Translations under genes and position numbers: made by a program
Shown here: positions 43,119 through 52,106 of the stretch, in pieces
Layout of the letters: each line of letters begins with the position of its first letter
How positions within the stretch are numbered: position 1 is the stretch's first letter
NCBI GenBank assembly: GCA_038230035.1
Contig: JBBRNX010000021.1
Span: 1-54,582 of the forward strand
DNA length: 54,582 nt
Direction of reading: 5' to 3'
Origin: Gaiella sp038230035
GTDB taxonomy: Bacteria; Actinomycetota; Thermoleophilia; Gaiellales; Gaiellaceae
The notes under the pieces: model-generated
Told to the model about the DNA's origin: nothing
The model's database searches: none
The model's input: only the letters and a program-made list of their open reading frames with translations

Positions 43119-43712
43119 ATGCGGCGGCCGGTCGCGGTCGCGATCACCGGCGGGATCGGCGCCGGCAAGAGCTCCGCGCTCGAAGCGTTCCGCCGCCACG
43201 GGGCTGCGACGGTGTCGAGCGACGAGATCGTGCACCACCTTCTGGCCGAGAACGACGATGTGCGCGACGCGCTCATCGAACGACTCGGCTCGCAGGTGCT
43301 CGGCGAGAATGGCCGGCCGGATCGGGCGGCGATCGCGCGCATCGTGTTTCGCGATTCCGAGGCGCTGAGCTTCCTCGAAGGCCTACTCCATCCGCTCGTC
43401 TCGCGGGAGTACCTGGCTTGGCGCGACCAACTGGCCGCCCTCGATGTGCCACCCGCTGTCTGCGTCACCGAGGTGCCGCTCCTCTACGAGGTCGGCGCCG
43501 ACGAGCGCTTCGACAAGGTGGTTGTGATCACCGCGCCGCGGCGCCTGCGAGAAGTACGGCGCGACCAGCCGATCGACGAGCGCGAAAGCCGGCTTCTCCC
43601 CGACCGGGAGAAGGTCCGTCGCGCCGACTTCCACTACCGGAACGTCGGCGACCTCGATCACCTCGACGCGTGGGTCGCCGGGGTGATGGAACAGTTGACC
43701 GCAGCACCGTGA
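43119..43712 (+). CDS. coaE: Dephospho-CoA kinase
   Basis: A 197-residue kinase for the last step of coenzyme A synthesis (ATP plus dephospho-CoA). The P-loop is ITGGIGAGKSS at the N-terminus, the acceptor region is SSDEIVHHLL, and the lid region VVVITAPRRLREVRRDQPIDERE is typical. Size is ordinary. The ATG is 4 bp after the rpsA stop. Its stop overlaps the GTG of the lytic transglycosylase, so rpsA-coaE-SLT form one unit. Confidence 0.92.
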   Translation: MRRPVAVAITGGIGAGKSSALEAFRRHGAATVSSDEIVHHLLAENDDVRDALIERLGSQVLGENGRPDRAAIARIVFRDSEALSFLEGLLHPLVSREYLAWRDQLAALDVPPAVCVTEVPLLYEVGADERFDKVVVITAPRRLREVRRDQPIDERESRLLPDREKVRRADFHYRNVGDLDHLDAWVAGVMEQLTAAP

Positions 43713-44242
43713 AGCGCCTGCTGCTTCTCGTGGCAGTCGCGGCCGGTCTCGGCGGCGTCGCGCTGTACATCGTCCGCACCGAGCCGCCCTGGTACGAGCG
43801 ACTCCGCTATCCGCTCCGCTACGAACGAGTCGTCCGCGGCCATGCGCGCAACTATCGGCTGAATCCGGCTTTGCTCGCGGCCGTCATCTACACCGAGAGC
43901 AAGTTCGACGCGAATGCGCGCTCCAACGCGGGCGCGATCGGGCTGATGCAGCTGCTACCGGACACCGCGAAGGGAATCGCGCAGCGGACCGGCGGGGCGC
44001 GGTTCGTCGTCTCCGACCTCACGAACCCGGAGCTCAACGTCCGCTACGGCGCCTGGTACCTGCGACACCTGCTCGACCGCTACGGCGACGAGCGGACCGC
44101 GCTCGCCGCTTACAACGCGGGCCAGGCGAACGTCGATCGCTGGCGGGCTGCGGGCCTCGACATCCAGTTTCGGGAGACGCGCTACTACGTCGACAAGGTC
44201 GAGCGGCTCAAGAAGGTGTACGCGAGCGCGTACGGCCTCTAA
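43709..44242 (+). CDS. Lytic transglycosylase (SLT domain)
   Basis: A 177-residue membrane-anchored lytic transglycosylase. A short N-terminal hydrophobic segment (LLLLVAVAAGLGGVALYIV) anchors the protein outside the cell. The SLT domain has the catalytic Glu in YTESKFDANARSNAGAIGLMQ, then the NVRYGAWYLRHLLDRYGDE and ALAAYNAGQANVDRW motifs. It cleaves the glycan strand of peptidoglycan to 1,6-anhydro ends. The GTG start overlaps the coaE stop. The stop overlaps the TetR stop in CTAA. Confidence 0.9.
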   Translation: MKRLLLLVAVAAGLGGVALYIVRTEPPWYERLRYPLRYERVVRGHARNYRLNPALLAAVIYTESKFDANARSNAGAIGLMQLLPDTAKGIAQRTGGARFVVSDLTNPELNVRYGAWYLRHLLDRYGDERTALAAYNAGQANVDRWRAAGLDIQFRETRYYVDKVERLKKVYASAYGL

Positions 44243-44796
44243 CGCGGCGCCAAGGTGTCTTGCACCAGCGAGAGAACGCTTTCGAGTGGGGGATCGAAAC
44301 CCGCGGCCACATGGAGCACCAGGCCGTCGAGAATCACCCCGACGTACTGCCCTATTTCCTCCGGCTCCAGGTCGTCGCGCAAGACGCCGGCTTCCTGATC
44401 GCGTCGCATCCGGGCAATCAGTTGCTCCTTTCCCGCGGGGCGCTCACGGGCGGCCCACCGCTCACGGAACGTCGGGTCGGTTCGCAGGCGGTGCGCGACG
44501 CCGAGGTACACCCCGAGCCAGTCCGGGTCCTCGTCGAGGACAGCGCGGATCGCCGCCTCCAGCCCCTCGTCGATCCACAGTTGATTGATGCGCCAGTTGT
44601 CCCGGGTGGCTAGCTCGAGGAAGATGTCCTCCTTCTTCGGGAACCAGTTGAAGATCGCTCCGCGCGAGAGGCCGATCTCGTGCTCGAGCCGCACAACGGT
44701 CGCGCCTTCGTAGCCGTGGCGGGCGAAACAACGCCGTGCGCCGGCCAGGATCTGCTCGATCCGCTCGGCTCTCGCCTCTTCGGTGATCTTCGGCAC
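44239..44796 (-). CDS. TetR-family regulator, AcnR-like
   Basis: A 185-residue TetR repressor. The HTH region reads ARRCFARHGYEGATVVRLEHEIGLSRGAIFNWFPKKEDIF, broken here as ARRCFARHGYEGATV and LSRGAIFNWF, and is very close to corynebacterial AcnR, the aconitase repressor. The C-terminal part (VAHRLRTDPTFRERWAA) also matches AcnR. No aconitase gene lies nearby; the divergent partner is an M29 aminopeptidase. GTG 44796 follows TAAAGT (44803-44808, minus strand) by 6 nt. The palindrome TACGTACGTA sits between the two promoters and is the likely operator. Confidence 0.85.
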   Translation of the reverse strand: MPKITEEARAERIEQILAGARRCFARHGYEGATVVRLEHEIGLSRGAIFNWFPKKEDIFLELATRDNWRINQLWIDEGLEAAIRAVLDEDPDWLGVYLGVAHRLRTDPTFRERWAARERPAGKEQLIARMRRDQEAGVLRDDLEPEEIGQYVGVILDGLVLHVAAGFDPPLESVLSLVQDTLAPR

Positions 44797-44840
44797 AGCC
44801 GAACTTTACAAAACAGTACGTACGTATTACTATCGCCCGC
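44797..44840. promoter_or_regulatory. Divergent TetR/aminopeptidase promoter with palindromic operator
   Basis: Plus strand: -35 TTTACA (44805-44810), 17-bp spacer, -10 TACTAT (44828-44833), GTG at 44841. Minus strand: -10 TAAAGT (44803-44808), GTG at 44796. The perfect palindrome TACGTACGTA (44817-44826), within CAGTACGTACGTATTAC (44814-44830), fills the plus-strand spacer and resembles AcnR-type sites (CAGNAC...GTACTG). Confidence 0.7.
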
Positions 44841-45926
44841 GTGCCGGACGCGCGCCTCGAGGACTACGCCAAGCTGCTCGTCGAAGACTGCATCGACGTG
44901 CAGCCGGGCTGGCAGGTTGCCGTTATCGGCAGCTACCTCAGCCGACCGCTCATCGAAGAGATGTTCCGTCAGATCGCGCGCCGCGGCGCCTACGTGATCC
45001 CGCGCATTACGTTCGGGGAGGCGTCGGTGGCGTCTCGCACATGGCTGCTCGAGGCTCCGCTCGACCTGCTCTCAGCGCCAGCGCCGATCGACGTGCACCT
45101 TCTCGAGACGATGGATGCCCTGGCCGTGATCGACGCGCCCGAGAACACGCGCGACGGCAGTCGGGTACCGCGTGAGCGGCTAGGAGCGATGCAGTCTGCG
45201 TACCGGCCGGCGATGGAGCGCATCTTCCGGCACGAGGTGCCGTGGGTCGGCTGTCAGTTCCCGACCGCTGCGCTCGCGCAGGACGCAGGCATGTCGACGG
45301 ACGACTTCGCGGACTTTCTCTATGGCGCCTGTCTGCTCGACTGGGATGCGGAGCGCGCGCGCATGCGGCGCTACGCGGATCGCTTCGACACTGCCGAGCA
45401 GGTGAGAATCGTCGGCGATGGCACCGATGTGACGCTCAGCATCAGCGGACGAACGATGAAGGTCGACGCCGCCGGCGCGAATATCCCCGGTGGCGAGTTC
45501 TTCGGCTGTCCGGTCGAGGAGTCCGCGGACGGCGTGATCACGTTCTCCGAGTTCCCGGCGGTCTACGCGGGCCGCGAGATCTCGAACATCCGGCTGCGGT
45601 TCGAAGCAGGACGCGTGGTCGAAGCATCGTCCACCTCGAACGAGGCGTACCTCATCGAGACGCTCGACCAGGACGAGGGCGCGCGCGGGCTGGGGGAGCT
45701 CGGCATTGGCTGCAACCCGGGGATCACGCGTTACATGAAGAACACGCTCTTCGACGAGAAGATCGACGGCACCGTTCATCTCGCGCTCGGGAACGGCATG
45801 CCCGATCTCGGCGGCACGAACGTCTCGGCGATCCACTGGGACATCGTCAAGGATCTCCGGACGCAGGGGTCGCGGATCGAGCTGGACGGCAACGTCGTAC
45901 AGCAAGACGGTACGTGGCTGATCTAG
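44841..45926 (+). CDS. M29-family aminopeptidase
   Basis: A 361-residue metallo-aminopeptidase of family M29 (AmpS/aminopeptidase T type), a cytosolic enzyme that removes N-terminal residues. The dinuclear metal ligands are visible late in the protein: Glu in GCPVEESADG, Glu in GLGELGIGCNPG, His in TVHLALGNG, and His-Asp in AIHWDIVKDLR. It is a little shorter than the 410-residue thermophilic members. GTG 44841 is 7 nt after TACTAT (44828-44833), with a TTTACA -35 at 44805-44810 and 17-bp spacing. The MFS gene start overlaps its end by 13 bp. Confidence 0.9.
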   Translation: MPDARLEDYAKLLVEDCIDVQPGWQVAVIGSYLSRPLIEEMFRQIARRGAYVIPRITFGEASVASRTWLLEAPLDLLSAPAPIDVHLLETMDALAVIDAPENTRDGSRVPRERLGAMQSAYRPAMERIFRHEVPWVGCQFPTAALAQDAGMSTDDFADFLYGACLLDWDAERARMRRYADRFDTAEQVRIVGDGTDVTLSISGRTMKVDAAGANIPGGEFFGCPVEESADGVITFSEFPAVYAGREISNIRLRFEAGRVVEASSTSNEAYLIETLDQDEGARGLGELGIGCNPGITRYMKNTLFDEKIDGTVHLALGNGMPDLGGTNVSAIHWDIVKDLRTQGSRIELDGNVVQQDGTWLI

Positions 45927-47143
45927 CGGGTTTGCTTCGGCGCCCGGGGCTCGGCGCGCTGATCGGCGCCGAGATCGTCTCGTCGCTCGGGTCACAGATG
46001 ACGTTCCTGGCGCTGCCGTGGTTCGTCCTCGCGACGACTGGCTCCGCGACGCGGATGGGCGTCGTCCTTGCCGCAGAGCTCGTGCCCATAGGGCTGCTCG
46101 GGATCCCGAGCGGAACCGTGGCCGCGCGGCTCGGGGCACGGCAGACGATGCTGATCTGCGACGTCGCGCGCGTGCCGCTGATGGTCTCGATCCCGCTCCT
46201 TCATGCCGCCGGCTGGCTCTCGTTCCCGCTGCTGCTCGCACTCGTGGGGTTGATGGGCTGCTTCATCGCGCCGTACTTCGCGTCGCAGCGCGTGGCGCTT
46301 CCCGAGCTTGTGGGAGACGACGAGCAGACGGTCGCACAGGCGAACGCGATCGTCGAAGGCGCGCAGCAGCTCACTCGTCTGCTCGGGCCGGTGACGGCCG
46401 GAATCCTGATCGTGGCGATCGGCGCTCCGAGCGTCCTCTACGTCGATGCGGCGACCTTCTTCGCGTCATTCGTCTTGCTCGCTGCCTTCGTCCCGCGCCG
46501 GCCGCCGTACGCGCAGGCGGACGAGGGTGGAGGTGTCCTCGGCGGCCTCCGTTACATCCTGCGCGACAGGCTTCTTGGGCCGATGATGGTGATGGTCGTC
46601 TTCGGGAACATGGTCTACACGGCGATCTTTGCCTCGCTAATCGTGTTGGCCCATCAGGACTTCGGAGACCGCCCGTGGATCGCCGGTGTGTTCGTCGGCG
46701 CCTCGGGGGCCGGGGCGCTGGTCGGCAGCCTTCTGGCAATGAAACTCATCGGCCGCTTCGACCCGCTGAAGCTGTCGAGCGTCGCAATCGTCCTCGACAC
46801 GCTCCCCCTCTTCTTCCTCGGCTTTCACCTGCCGTGGTGGGGGATCGTCGCCGCGCTCTTCGCCGCAGCCATCGGGCAGCCGATCGTCAACGCGCCGCTG
46901 ATCTCGATCATGACCACGCGTCCGCCCGAATCGCTCCGTGCGAAGGTGATGACGGCCGTGATCACCTTCGCCACTCTCGCCGGGCCGATCGGGTTGGTGG
47001 GCATCGGTCCGTTGCTACAGACGTTCGGCGCGCACCCCGTGTTCGTCGGACTCGCAGGTGGCGCGCTCGGGTCGGCGCTGTATTTCGTGGCCGTCGTCGT
47101 CCGCTATCGCGCCTCGACCCCGACGGTCGCAGAGTCGGTCTAA
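45914..47143 (+). CDS. MFS transporter (first of tandem pair)
   Basis: A 409-residue major facilitator superfamily protein with about 11-12 hydrophobic segments, for example GLGALIGAEIVSSLGSQMTF, VVLAAELVPIGLLGIPSG and LVGLMGCFIAPYFASQRVALP. It is of the drug or macrolide exporter-like MFS_3 type. The GTG start lies within the last codons of the aminopeptidase (13-bp overlap), so the two are coupled. The substrate is unknown. Confidence 0.87.
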   Translation: MADLAGLLRRPGLGALIGAEIVSSLGSQMTFLALPWFVLATTGSATRMGVVLAAELVPIGLLGIPSGTVAARLGARQTMLICDVARVPLMVSIPLLHAAGWLSFPLLLALVGLMGCFIAPYFASQRVALPELVGDDEQTVAQANAIVEGAQQLTRLLGPVTAGILIVAIGAPSVLYVDAATFFASFVLLAAFVPRRPPYAQADEGGGVLGGLRYILRDRLLGPMMVMVVFGNMVYTAIFASLIVLAHQDFGDRPWIAGVFVGASGAGALVGSLLAMKLIGRFDPLKLSSVAIVLDTLPLFFLGFHLPWWGIVAALFAAAIGQPIVNAPLISIMTTRPPESLRAKVMTAVITFATLAGPIGLVGIGPLLQTFGAHPVFVGLAGGALGSALYFVAVVVRYRASTPTVAESV

Positions 47144-47144
47144 C

Positions 47145-48395
47145 GTGGGTTGGTTGCGCGGCGTGGTGCCGGCACTGCTGCGCGAGAACCTCGAGTTCCG
47201 GCGCTTCTTCACCGGTCAGTCCGTCTCGCTCTTCGGCGACCAGATCAGCTTCATCGCGCTGCCGCTCGTCGGCGTGATCGTGCTTCATGCGAGCGCAGCG
47301 CAGATGGGCTACCTCACGGCTGCTGGACTTGCACCGAACCTGCTCTTCTCGCTTCACGCCGGAGCCTGGATCGATCGTCGTGGAAAGCGCCGGCAGACGA
47401 TGCTCGCAGCCGACCTCGGACGGGCCGCGCTTCTCGCAACGACCCCGATCACCTACTGGCTCGACGTGCTCAGCTTCGCGCAGCTCTACGTCGTCGGCTT
47501 CCTCGTCGGGACGCTCAGCGTGTTCTTCTTCGTGTCGTACAGTTCGCTGTTCGTCTCGCTCGTCCCGCGCGAGGAGTACGTCGCCGCCGGGTCGCTTCTC
47601 AACGGCAGCCGTGCGCTGTCGTTCGTCGGCGGGCCGAGCCTTGGTGGGCTCCTCGTTCAGCTGTTCTCCGCGCCGCTCGCCGTCGGAGTGGATGCATTGT
47701 CGTTCGTCGCCTCGGCGTTCACACTGGCGCGCATTTCGCCGGTCGAGTCGCCGATCGAGGACGCAGAGCATGGTCACGTCGGCGGCGGCATCCGTTTCAT
47801 CCTCGGCTCGCCGGTGATCCGCGCCTCACTCGCCGCAACCACGACGATCAACTTCTTCAACTTCGTGCTCTTTGCGGTCGTGATCCTCTTTGCGAACCGC
47901 GAGCTCGGCGTCGGGCCTGGGCTGCTGGGCCTTGTGCTCGGTGCTGGGGCGGTCGGCGGTGTGCTCGGATCCGTTGTGACGGGGAGGATCGTGAAGCGGA
48001 TCGGCGTCGGCCCGACGCTGATGCTCGGGTGCATCGCCTTCCCGACGCCGCTGCTCTTGATCCCGCTCGCGGCAGGCCCGCGCTGGGTCGTCCTCGGCTG
48101 CCTATTCCTCGCCGAGTTCGGCTCGGGCTTCGGTGTGATGCTGCTGGACATCTCCGCCGGCGCGATCAGCGCAGCGCTTGTGCCAGACCGGCTGCGGTCA
48201 CGCGTCTCCGGTGCCTACATGGTCGTGAACTACGGGGTCCGTCCGCTCGGCGCCTTGTTGGGAGGAGCTCTCGGCAGCTGGATCGGGTTGCGGCCGACGC
48301 TGTGGATCGCCTCGGCCGGCGCAATTGCCGGCTTCCTCTGGCTGATTCCCTCACCTGTGCCGCGGCTCCGCGAGTTGCCGGAGATGGACTCCTAG
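47145..48395 (+). CDS. MFS transporter (second of tandem pair)
   Basis: A 416-residue MFS transporter of the same general type as the preceding one (FFTGQSVSLFGDQISFIALPL, GLLGLVLGAGAVGGVLGSVV, GAYMVVNYGVRPLGALLGGALG). It starts at GTG 47145, directly after the previous stop (1 bp gap). The two are not fragments of one gene: both are full length with their own N-terminal signatures. They likely arose by tandem duplication and divergence. The stop overlaps the next gene in CTAG. Confidence 0.87.
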   Translation: MGWLRGVVPALLRENLEFRRFFTGQSVSLFGDQISFIALPLVGVIVLHASAAQMGYLTAAGLAPNLLFSLHAGAWIDRRGKRRQTMLAADLGRAALLATTPITYWLDVLSFAQLYVVGFLVGTLSVFFFVSYSSLFVSLVPREEYVAAGSLLNGSRALSFVGGPSLGGLLVQLFSAPLAVGVDALSFVASAFTLARISPVESPIEDAEHGHVGGGIRFILGSPVIRASLAATTTINFFNFVLFAVVILFANRELGVGPGLLGLVLGAGAVGGVLGSVVTGRIVKRIGVGPTLMLGCIAFPTPLLLIPLAAGPRWVVLGCLFLAEFGSGFGVMLLDISAGAISAALVPDRLRSRVSGAYMVVNYGVRPLGALLGGALGSWIGLRPTLWIASAGAIAGFLWLIPSPVPRLRELPEMDS

Positions 48396-50029
48396 GGAGC
48401 TGTCATGTGCGTCCAGAGGTTCGAGAGCATGGTTCGCATCGGCTCTGCCATCACCGAACCGCTGAAGTCGAGCGCCCCAGCGTTGAAGACGCGCGCGCCC
48501 GCCGGTGTCTCGTAGTAGGTCATCTCGGCGTTGATGCCGGGGCCGAAGATGTTGAGGATGACCGCGACGATCACGGTTCCTGGCGGCGTGCGCCTCGTCG
48601 TCGCGTCGATCTCGATCCCGTAGCCGCCGACGGCGTTGCCGAACGTCGAGCCGTCGGTCAGTCCCGTCCCTTCGAACAACCACGGCACCTTCGTGGCATT
48701 CGCGACCGTGAAGGATCCGCGGTGGGAGCCGTTGTCGTTCGCGCGGTACTGCGAGCCGATCAGCGTCGCCTCGGGCCGCTTGAGGTCGCGCCAGAGCTTG
48801 ACCCGGCGCAGCTCGTTCGGACGCCGGTTGACCTTCCAGAAGAAGCTGTTCGCCGAGAGGAAAACCATCCTGCCGCCGAGGTCGCGGTAGCGCTCCATCA
48901 CGTCGTACACGTGGCTCGTCTCGTACTCCGTGTGGCCTGGGAAGACGACGAGGTCGTAGAGCTGGCGCAGCCGGTCGCCGGACTCCATCGCGTCGAGATC
49001 GTCGTCGCAGATGAAGTCGGGCGTCTTGCCGGCCCAGCTGAGCCAGTGCAGGAACGGCGCGTCGTAGCGATGGAAGCGCGGCGGGACGCCTCGCTCGCGG
49101 TAGGGTCGGGTGAGGTCGACGGGCGGATTCCCGCCTGCGTACCACGTGTCGCCGAACCCGTCGCCGTCGGCGTCGTAGAAGTTGTAGGCCTGCCAGGTGT
49201 TGGTCGGCATGACGACAACGACCCGGCTTCGGCCGAGCGCGGACGGGCGCACGACGAACGGCGCGAAGCCGTCGCGGCCGTTCGGGGCCGTGAACCGTGC
49301 CGCGTAGAGGCCTGACTGCCAGTCGCCTACGCGCACCTTGACCGGCGCCGGCGCGTCGTGGTTCCGGTGCCAAGGCAGCGTCACGAGCTTGTCGACCTGC
49401 ACGCCGCTGATCGAGTCGTTGCTGAGCGTGTACTCCGCCTCCGGGCCGGAATGCAGGATCTGCAGGGTCAAGCGGAAGGCGTCTGCGAAGACCGAGATCC
49501 TGACGAGGTCGCCAGGCGCGTAGCTGCGGCGACTGCACGATGCCTCGATGTTGAGGACGCGCACGACCGGCACCTGCGAGCGGCCGGGGACCAGTGGTCG
49601 CGAACCGCCGTAGACGCGAGGCGCCCGCCCGGCTGCTTCGACCGTGAGCCGCATGATGTACGTCCCGACCGGAGTGTCGAGATCGGGCGTCCAGACGATC
49701 TCGTTCACGCCGCCGACACATTCCCTCTCCACGGTCGCAATCACAGTCCGCTGGCGCAGCGAGGTTCGGATCACGTCGAGTCGGACGTGGGCCGCGGCGA
49801 GGAGCTCGAAGCTGACCACGGCGCTGTCGCGGTTGAGGACGCCCGGGCTGACCGTCGCGAACAGCGGTCGGTCGCCTTCGTAGGGCCGTCCGCCGTTGCC
49901 GACCTTGACTCTCGCGAGCCGCGGCGCGAAGCGACGCGCCGCGAGCGCCGAGCCGGGGGCGAGTGCCATCCCGGCGAAAATGCCTGCCATCCCGCCGAGC
50001 AAACGCGAGCGGGTGAGGCGCTCCGTCAC
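48392..50029 (-). CDS. Secreted N,N-dimethylformamidase-like domain protein
   Basis: A 545-residue exported protein. A signal-like segment (LLGGMAGIFAGMALAPGSALA) is followed by beta-rich domains. The C-terminal half has the look of the dimethylformamidase large-subunit family: VVVMPTNTWQAYNFYDADGDG, then DFICDDDLDAM, DLVVFPGHTEYET and GGRMVFLSANSFFWKV. Such domains have a glutamine-amidotransferase-like fold. The true substrate is unknown; the signal peptide argues against a classic cytosolic DMFase. GTG 50029 follows TAGGCT (50036-50041, minus strand) by 6 nt. Confidence 0.78.
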   Translation of the reverse strand: MTERLTRSRLLGGMAGIFAGMALAPGSALAARRFAPRLARVKVGNGGRPYEGDRPLFATVSPGVLNRDSAVVSFELLAAAHVRLDVIRTSLRQRTVIATVERECVGGVNEIVWTPDLDTPVGTYIMRLTVEAAGRAPRVYGGSRPLVPGRSQVPVVRVLNIEASCSRRSYAPGDLVRISVFADAFRLTLQILHSGPEAEYTLSNDSISGVQVDKLVTLPWHRNHDAPAPVKVRVGDWQSGLYAARFTAPNGRDGFAPFVVRPSALGRSRVVVVMPTNTWQAYNFYDADGDGFGDTWYAGGNPPVDLTRPYRERGVPPRFHRYDAPFLHWLSWAGKTPDFICDDDLDAMESGDRLRQLYDLVVFPGHTEYETSHVYDVMERYRDLGGRMVFLSANSFFWKVNRRPNELRRVKLWRDLKRPEATLIGSQYRANDNGSHRGSFTVANATKVPWLFEGTGLTDGSTFGNAVGGYGIEIDATTRRTPPGTVIVAVILNIFGPGINAEMTYYETPAGARVFNAGALDFSGSVMAEPMRTMLSNLWTHMTAP

Positions 50030-50096
50030 GCTGAGAGCCTAGCCAGCAGGAGCCTAGCCTCGGATTCCGGTGCAACGCGGCGGCTACGCTTGATCG

Positions 50097-52106
50097 ATGT
50101 CTGAGTTCCGGACGACGAGCTCGTATCGCCCGACCGGCGATCAGCCGCGCGCGATCGACGAGCTCGCTGCGTCGCTCGCAGCCGGCAATCGCAACCAGAC
50201 GCTCCTCGGCGCGACTGCGACGGGCAAGACGGCAACGATGGCGTGGGTGATCGAGAAGCTGCAACGGCCCGCTCTCGTCATCGCGCACAACAAGACGCTT
50301 GCCGCTCAGCTCTGCAACGAGTTCCGAGAGTTCTTCCCCGACAACGCGGTCGAGTACTTCGTCTCCTACTACGACTACTACCAGCCCGAGGCGTACGTGC
50401 CGCAGGCCGACCTCTACATCGAGAAGGACTCGTCGAGAAACGACGACATCGATCGGCTGCGTCACGCTGCGACGTCGTCGCTGTTGTCCCGGCGCGATGT
50501 CGTGATCGTGGCGTCGGTCTCGTGCATCTACGGCCTCGGCTCGCCGGAGGAGTACGCCGAGCGCGTCGTCGTGCTGAACGTGGGGGAGGAGCACGACCGC
50601 GACGAGATGCTGCTCCGGCTGATCGACACCCAGTACGTCCGCAACGACACGCTGCTCGGGCGGGGGCGGTTCCGCGTGAAGGGCGACGTGGTCGAGGTGC
50701 AGCCCGCGAACGCCGAGACCGCGTACCGCATCTCGATGTTCGGCGACGAGATCGAGCAGATCACGCATTTCGATCCGCTCACCGGCGAGGTGTACGCGAA
50801 ACTCGACACGCTGACGCTGTTCCCGGCGACGCAGTACGTGGCGTCGAAGCCGACGATCGAAGCGGCGCTCGACGTGATCCGCGACGAGCTAGAGACGCAG
50901 GTCGCAGGGTTCGAGGCGGAAGGCCGGATGCTCGAGGCGCACCGCATCCGGCAGCGCACCGAGTACGACCTGGAGATGATGAAGGAGCTCGGCTTCTGCA
51001 ACGGGATCGAGAACTACTCGCGGATCCTCGAAGGCCGCCAGGCCGGCACGCACCCGTTCACGCTACTCGACTACTTCCCGTCCGACTTTGTCGTCTTCCT
51101 CGACGAGTCGCACCAGACCGTGCCGCAGATCGGCGGCATGTACGAGGGCGATCGCTCACGCAAGCAGACGCTCGTCGACTACGGCTTCCGGCTGCCGTCC
51201 GCGCTCGACAACCGCCCGCTCCGCTTCGACGAGTTCCTCGAGCACGTGCATCAGATGGTGTTCGTCTCCGCGACCCCGGGCGCCTACGAGCTGCGCAACT
51301 CGACGGTGGTGGCCGAGCAGCTGATCCGCCCCACCGGGATCGTCGATCCCGAGGTCGAGATGCGCGCGACGAAGAACCAGATCGACGACCTGCTCGGCGA
51401 GATCCGCCGACGCGAAGAGGTCGGCGAGCGCGTCCTCGTCACCACGCTGACGAAGAAGATGTCCGAGGACCTCACCGACTACCTGCTCGAGTCGGGTGTC
51501 AAGGCGCGCTACTTGCACTCGGAGATCGACACGCTGGAGCGGATCCAGATCATCCGCGAGCTGCGCCTCGGCGAGTACGACGTGCTCGTCGGCGTCAACC
51601 TGCTGCGGGAGGGGCTCGACCTGCCCGAGGTGTCGCTCGTGGCCGTGCTCGACGCGGACAAGGAGGGCTTCCTCCGCGGCAAGACGGCGCTCGTGCAGAC
51701 GATCGGGCGAGCCGCGCGCCATATCAACGGAAAAGTGCTGCTCTACGGCGACAAGATGACGGAGGCGATCGACGGCGCGCTCGGCGAGACGAACCGGCGG
51801 CGCGCGGTTCAGCTCGCGTACAACGAGGAGCACGGGATCACGCCGCTCTCGATCGTCAAGGGCGTCTCCGACATTGCGGACTTCCTGTCGCTCGATTCGC
51901 CGACAGTGCCGGGTAGGCGCCGACGCGGCAAGCCGCAGGTCGAAGGACTCTCGCGCGAGGAGCTGGAGAAGCTCGTCATCACGCTCGAGGAGGAGATGTT
52001 CGTCGCAGCGGAAGAGCTCCGCTTCGAGTACGCGGCGAAGTTGCGAGACGAGATCAAGGAGCTCCGCCGCGAGCTGACGGCTCTGGCACCCGCACCGAGC
52101 GCGTGA
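50097..52106 (+). CDS. uvrB: Excinuclease ABC subunit UvrB
   Basis: A 669-residue UvrB, the damage-verifying helicase of nucleotide excision repair. Walker A is LGATATGKTATMA. The beta-hairpin region YYDYYQPEAYVP, the DESH box (FLDESHQTVPQIGG), motif VI QTIGRAARH, and the C-terminal UVR domain (EEEMFVAAEELRFEYAAKLRD) are all present. ATG 50097 follows TACGCT (50085-50090) by 6 nt, the same hexamer and spacing as at lhr. Its stop overlaps the EamA start (GTGA). Confidence 0.96.
   Translation: MSEFRTTSSYRPTGDQPRAIDELAASLAAGNRNQTLLGATATGKTATMAWVIEKLQRPALVIAHNKTLAAQLCNEFREFFPDNAVEYFVSYYDYYQPEAYVPQADLYIEKDSSRNDDIDRLRHAATSSLLSRRDVVIVASVSCIYGLGSPEEYAERVVVLNVGEEHDRDEMLLRLIDTQYVRNDTLLGRGRFRVKGDVVEVQPANAETAYRISMFGDEIEQITHFDPLTGEVYAKLDTLTLFPATQYVASKPTIEAALDVIRDELETQVAGFEAEGRMLEAHRIRQRTEYDLEMMKELGFCNGIENYSRILEGRQAGTHPFTLLDYFPSDFVVFLDESHQTVPQIGGMYEGDRSRKQTLVDYGFRLPSALDNRPLRFDEFLEHVHQMVFVSATPGAYELRNSTVVAEQLIRPTGIVDPEVEMRATKNQIDDLLGEIRRREEVGERVLVTTLTKKMSEDLTDYLLESGVKARYLHSEIDTLERIQIIRELRLGEYDVLVGVNLLREGLDLPEVSLVAVLDADKEGFLRGKTALVQTIGRAARHINGKVLLYGDKMTEAIDGALGETNRRRAVQLAYNEEHGITPLSIVKGVSDIADFLSLDSPTVPGRRRRGKPQVEGLSREELEKLVITLEEEMFVAAEELRFEYAAKLRDEIKELRRELTALAPAPSA

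Noticed and set aside
45914..48395. The two MFS genes as halves of one broken gene
   Set aside because: Each has its own full set of membrane segments and N-terminal signature, about 410 residues each.
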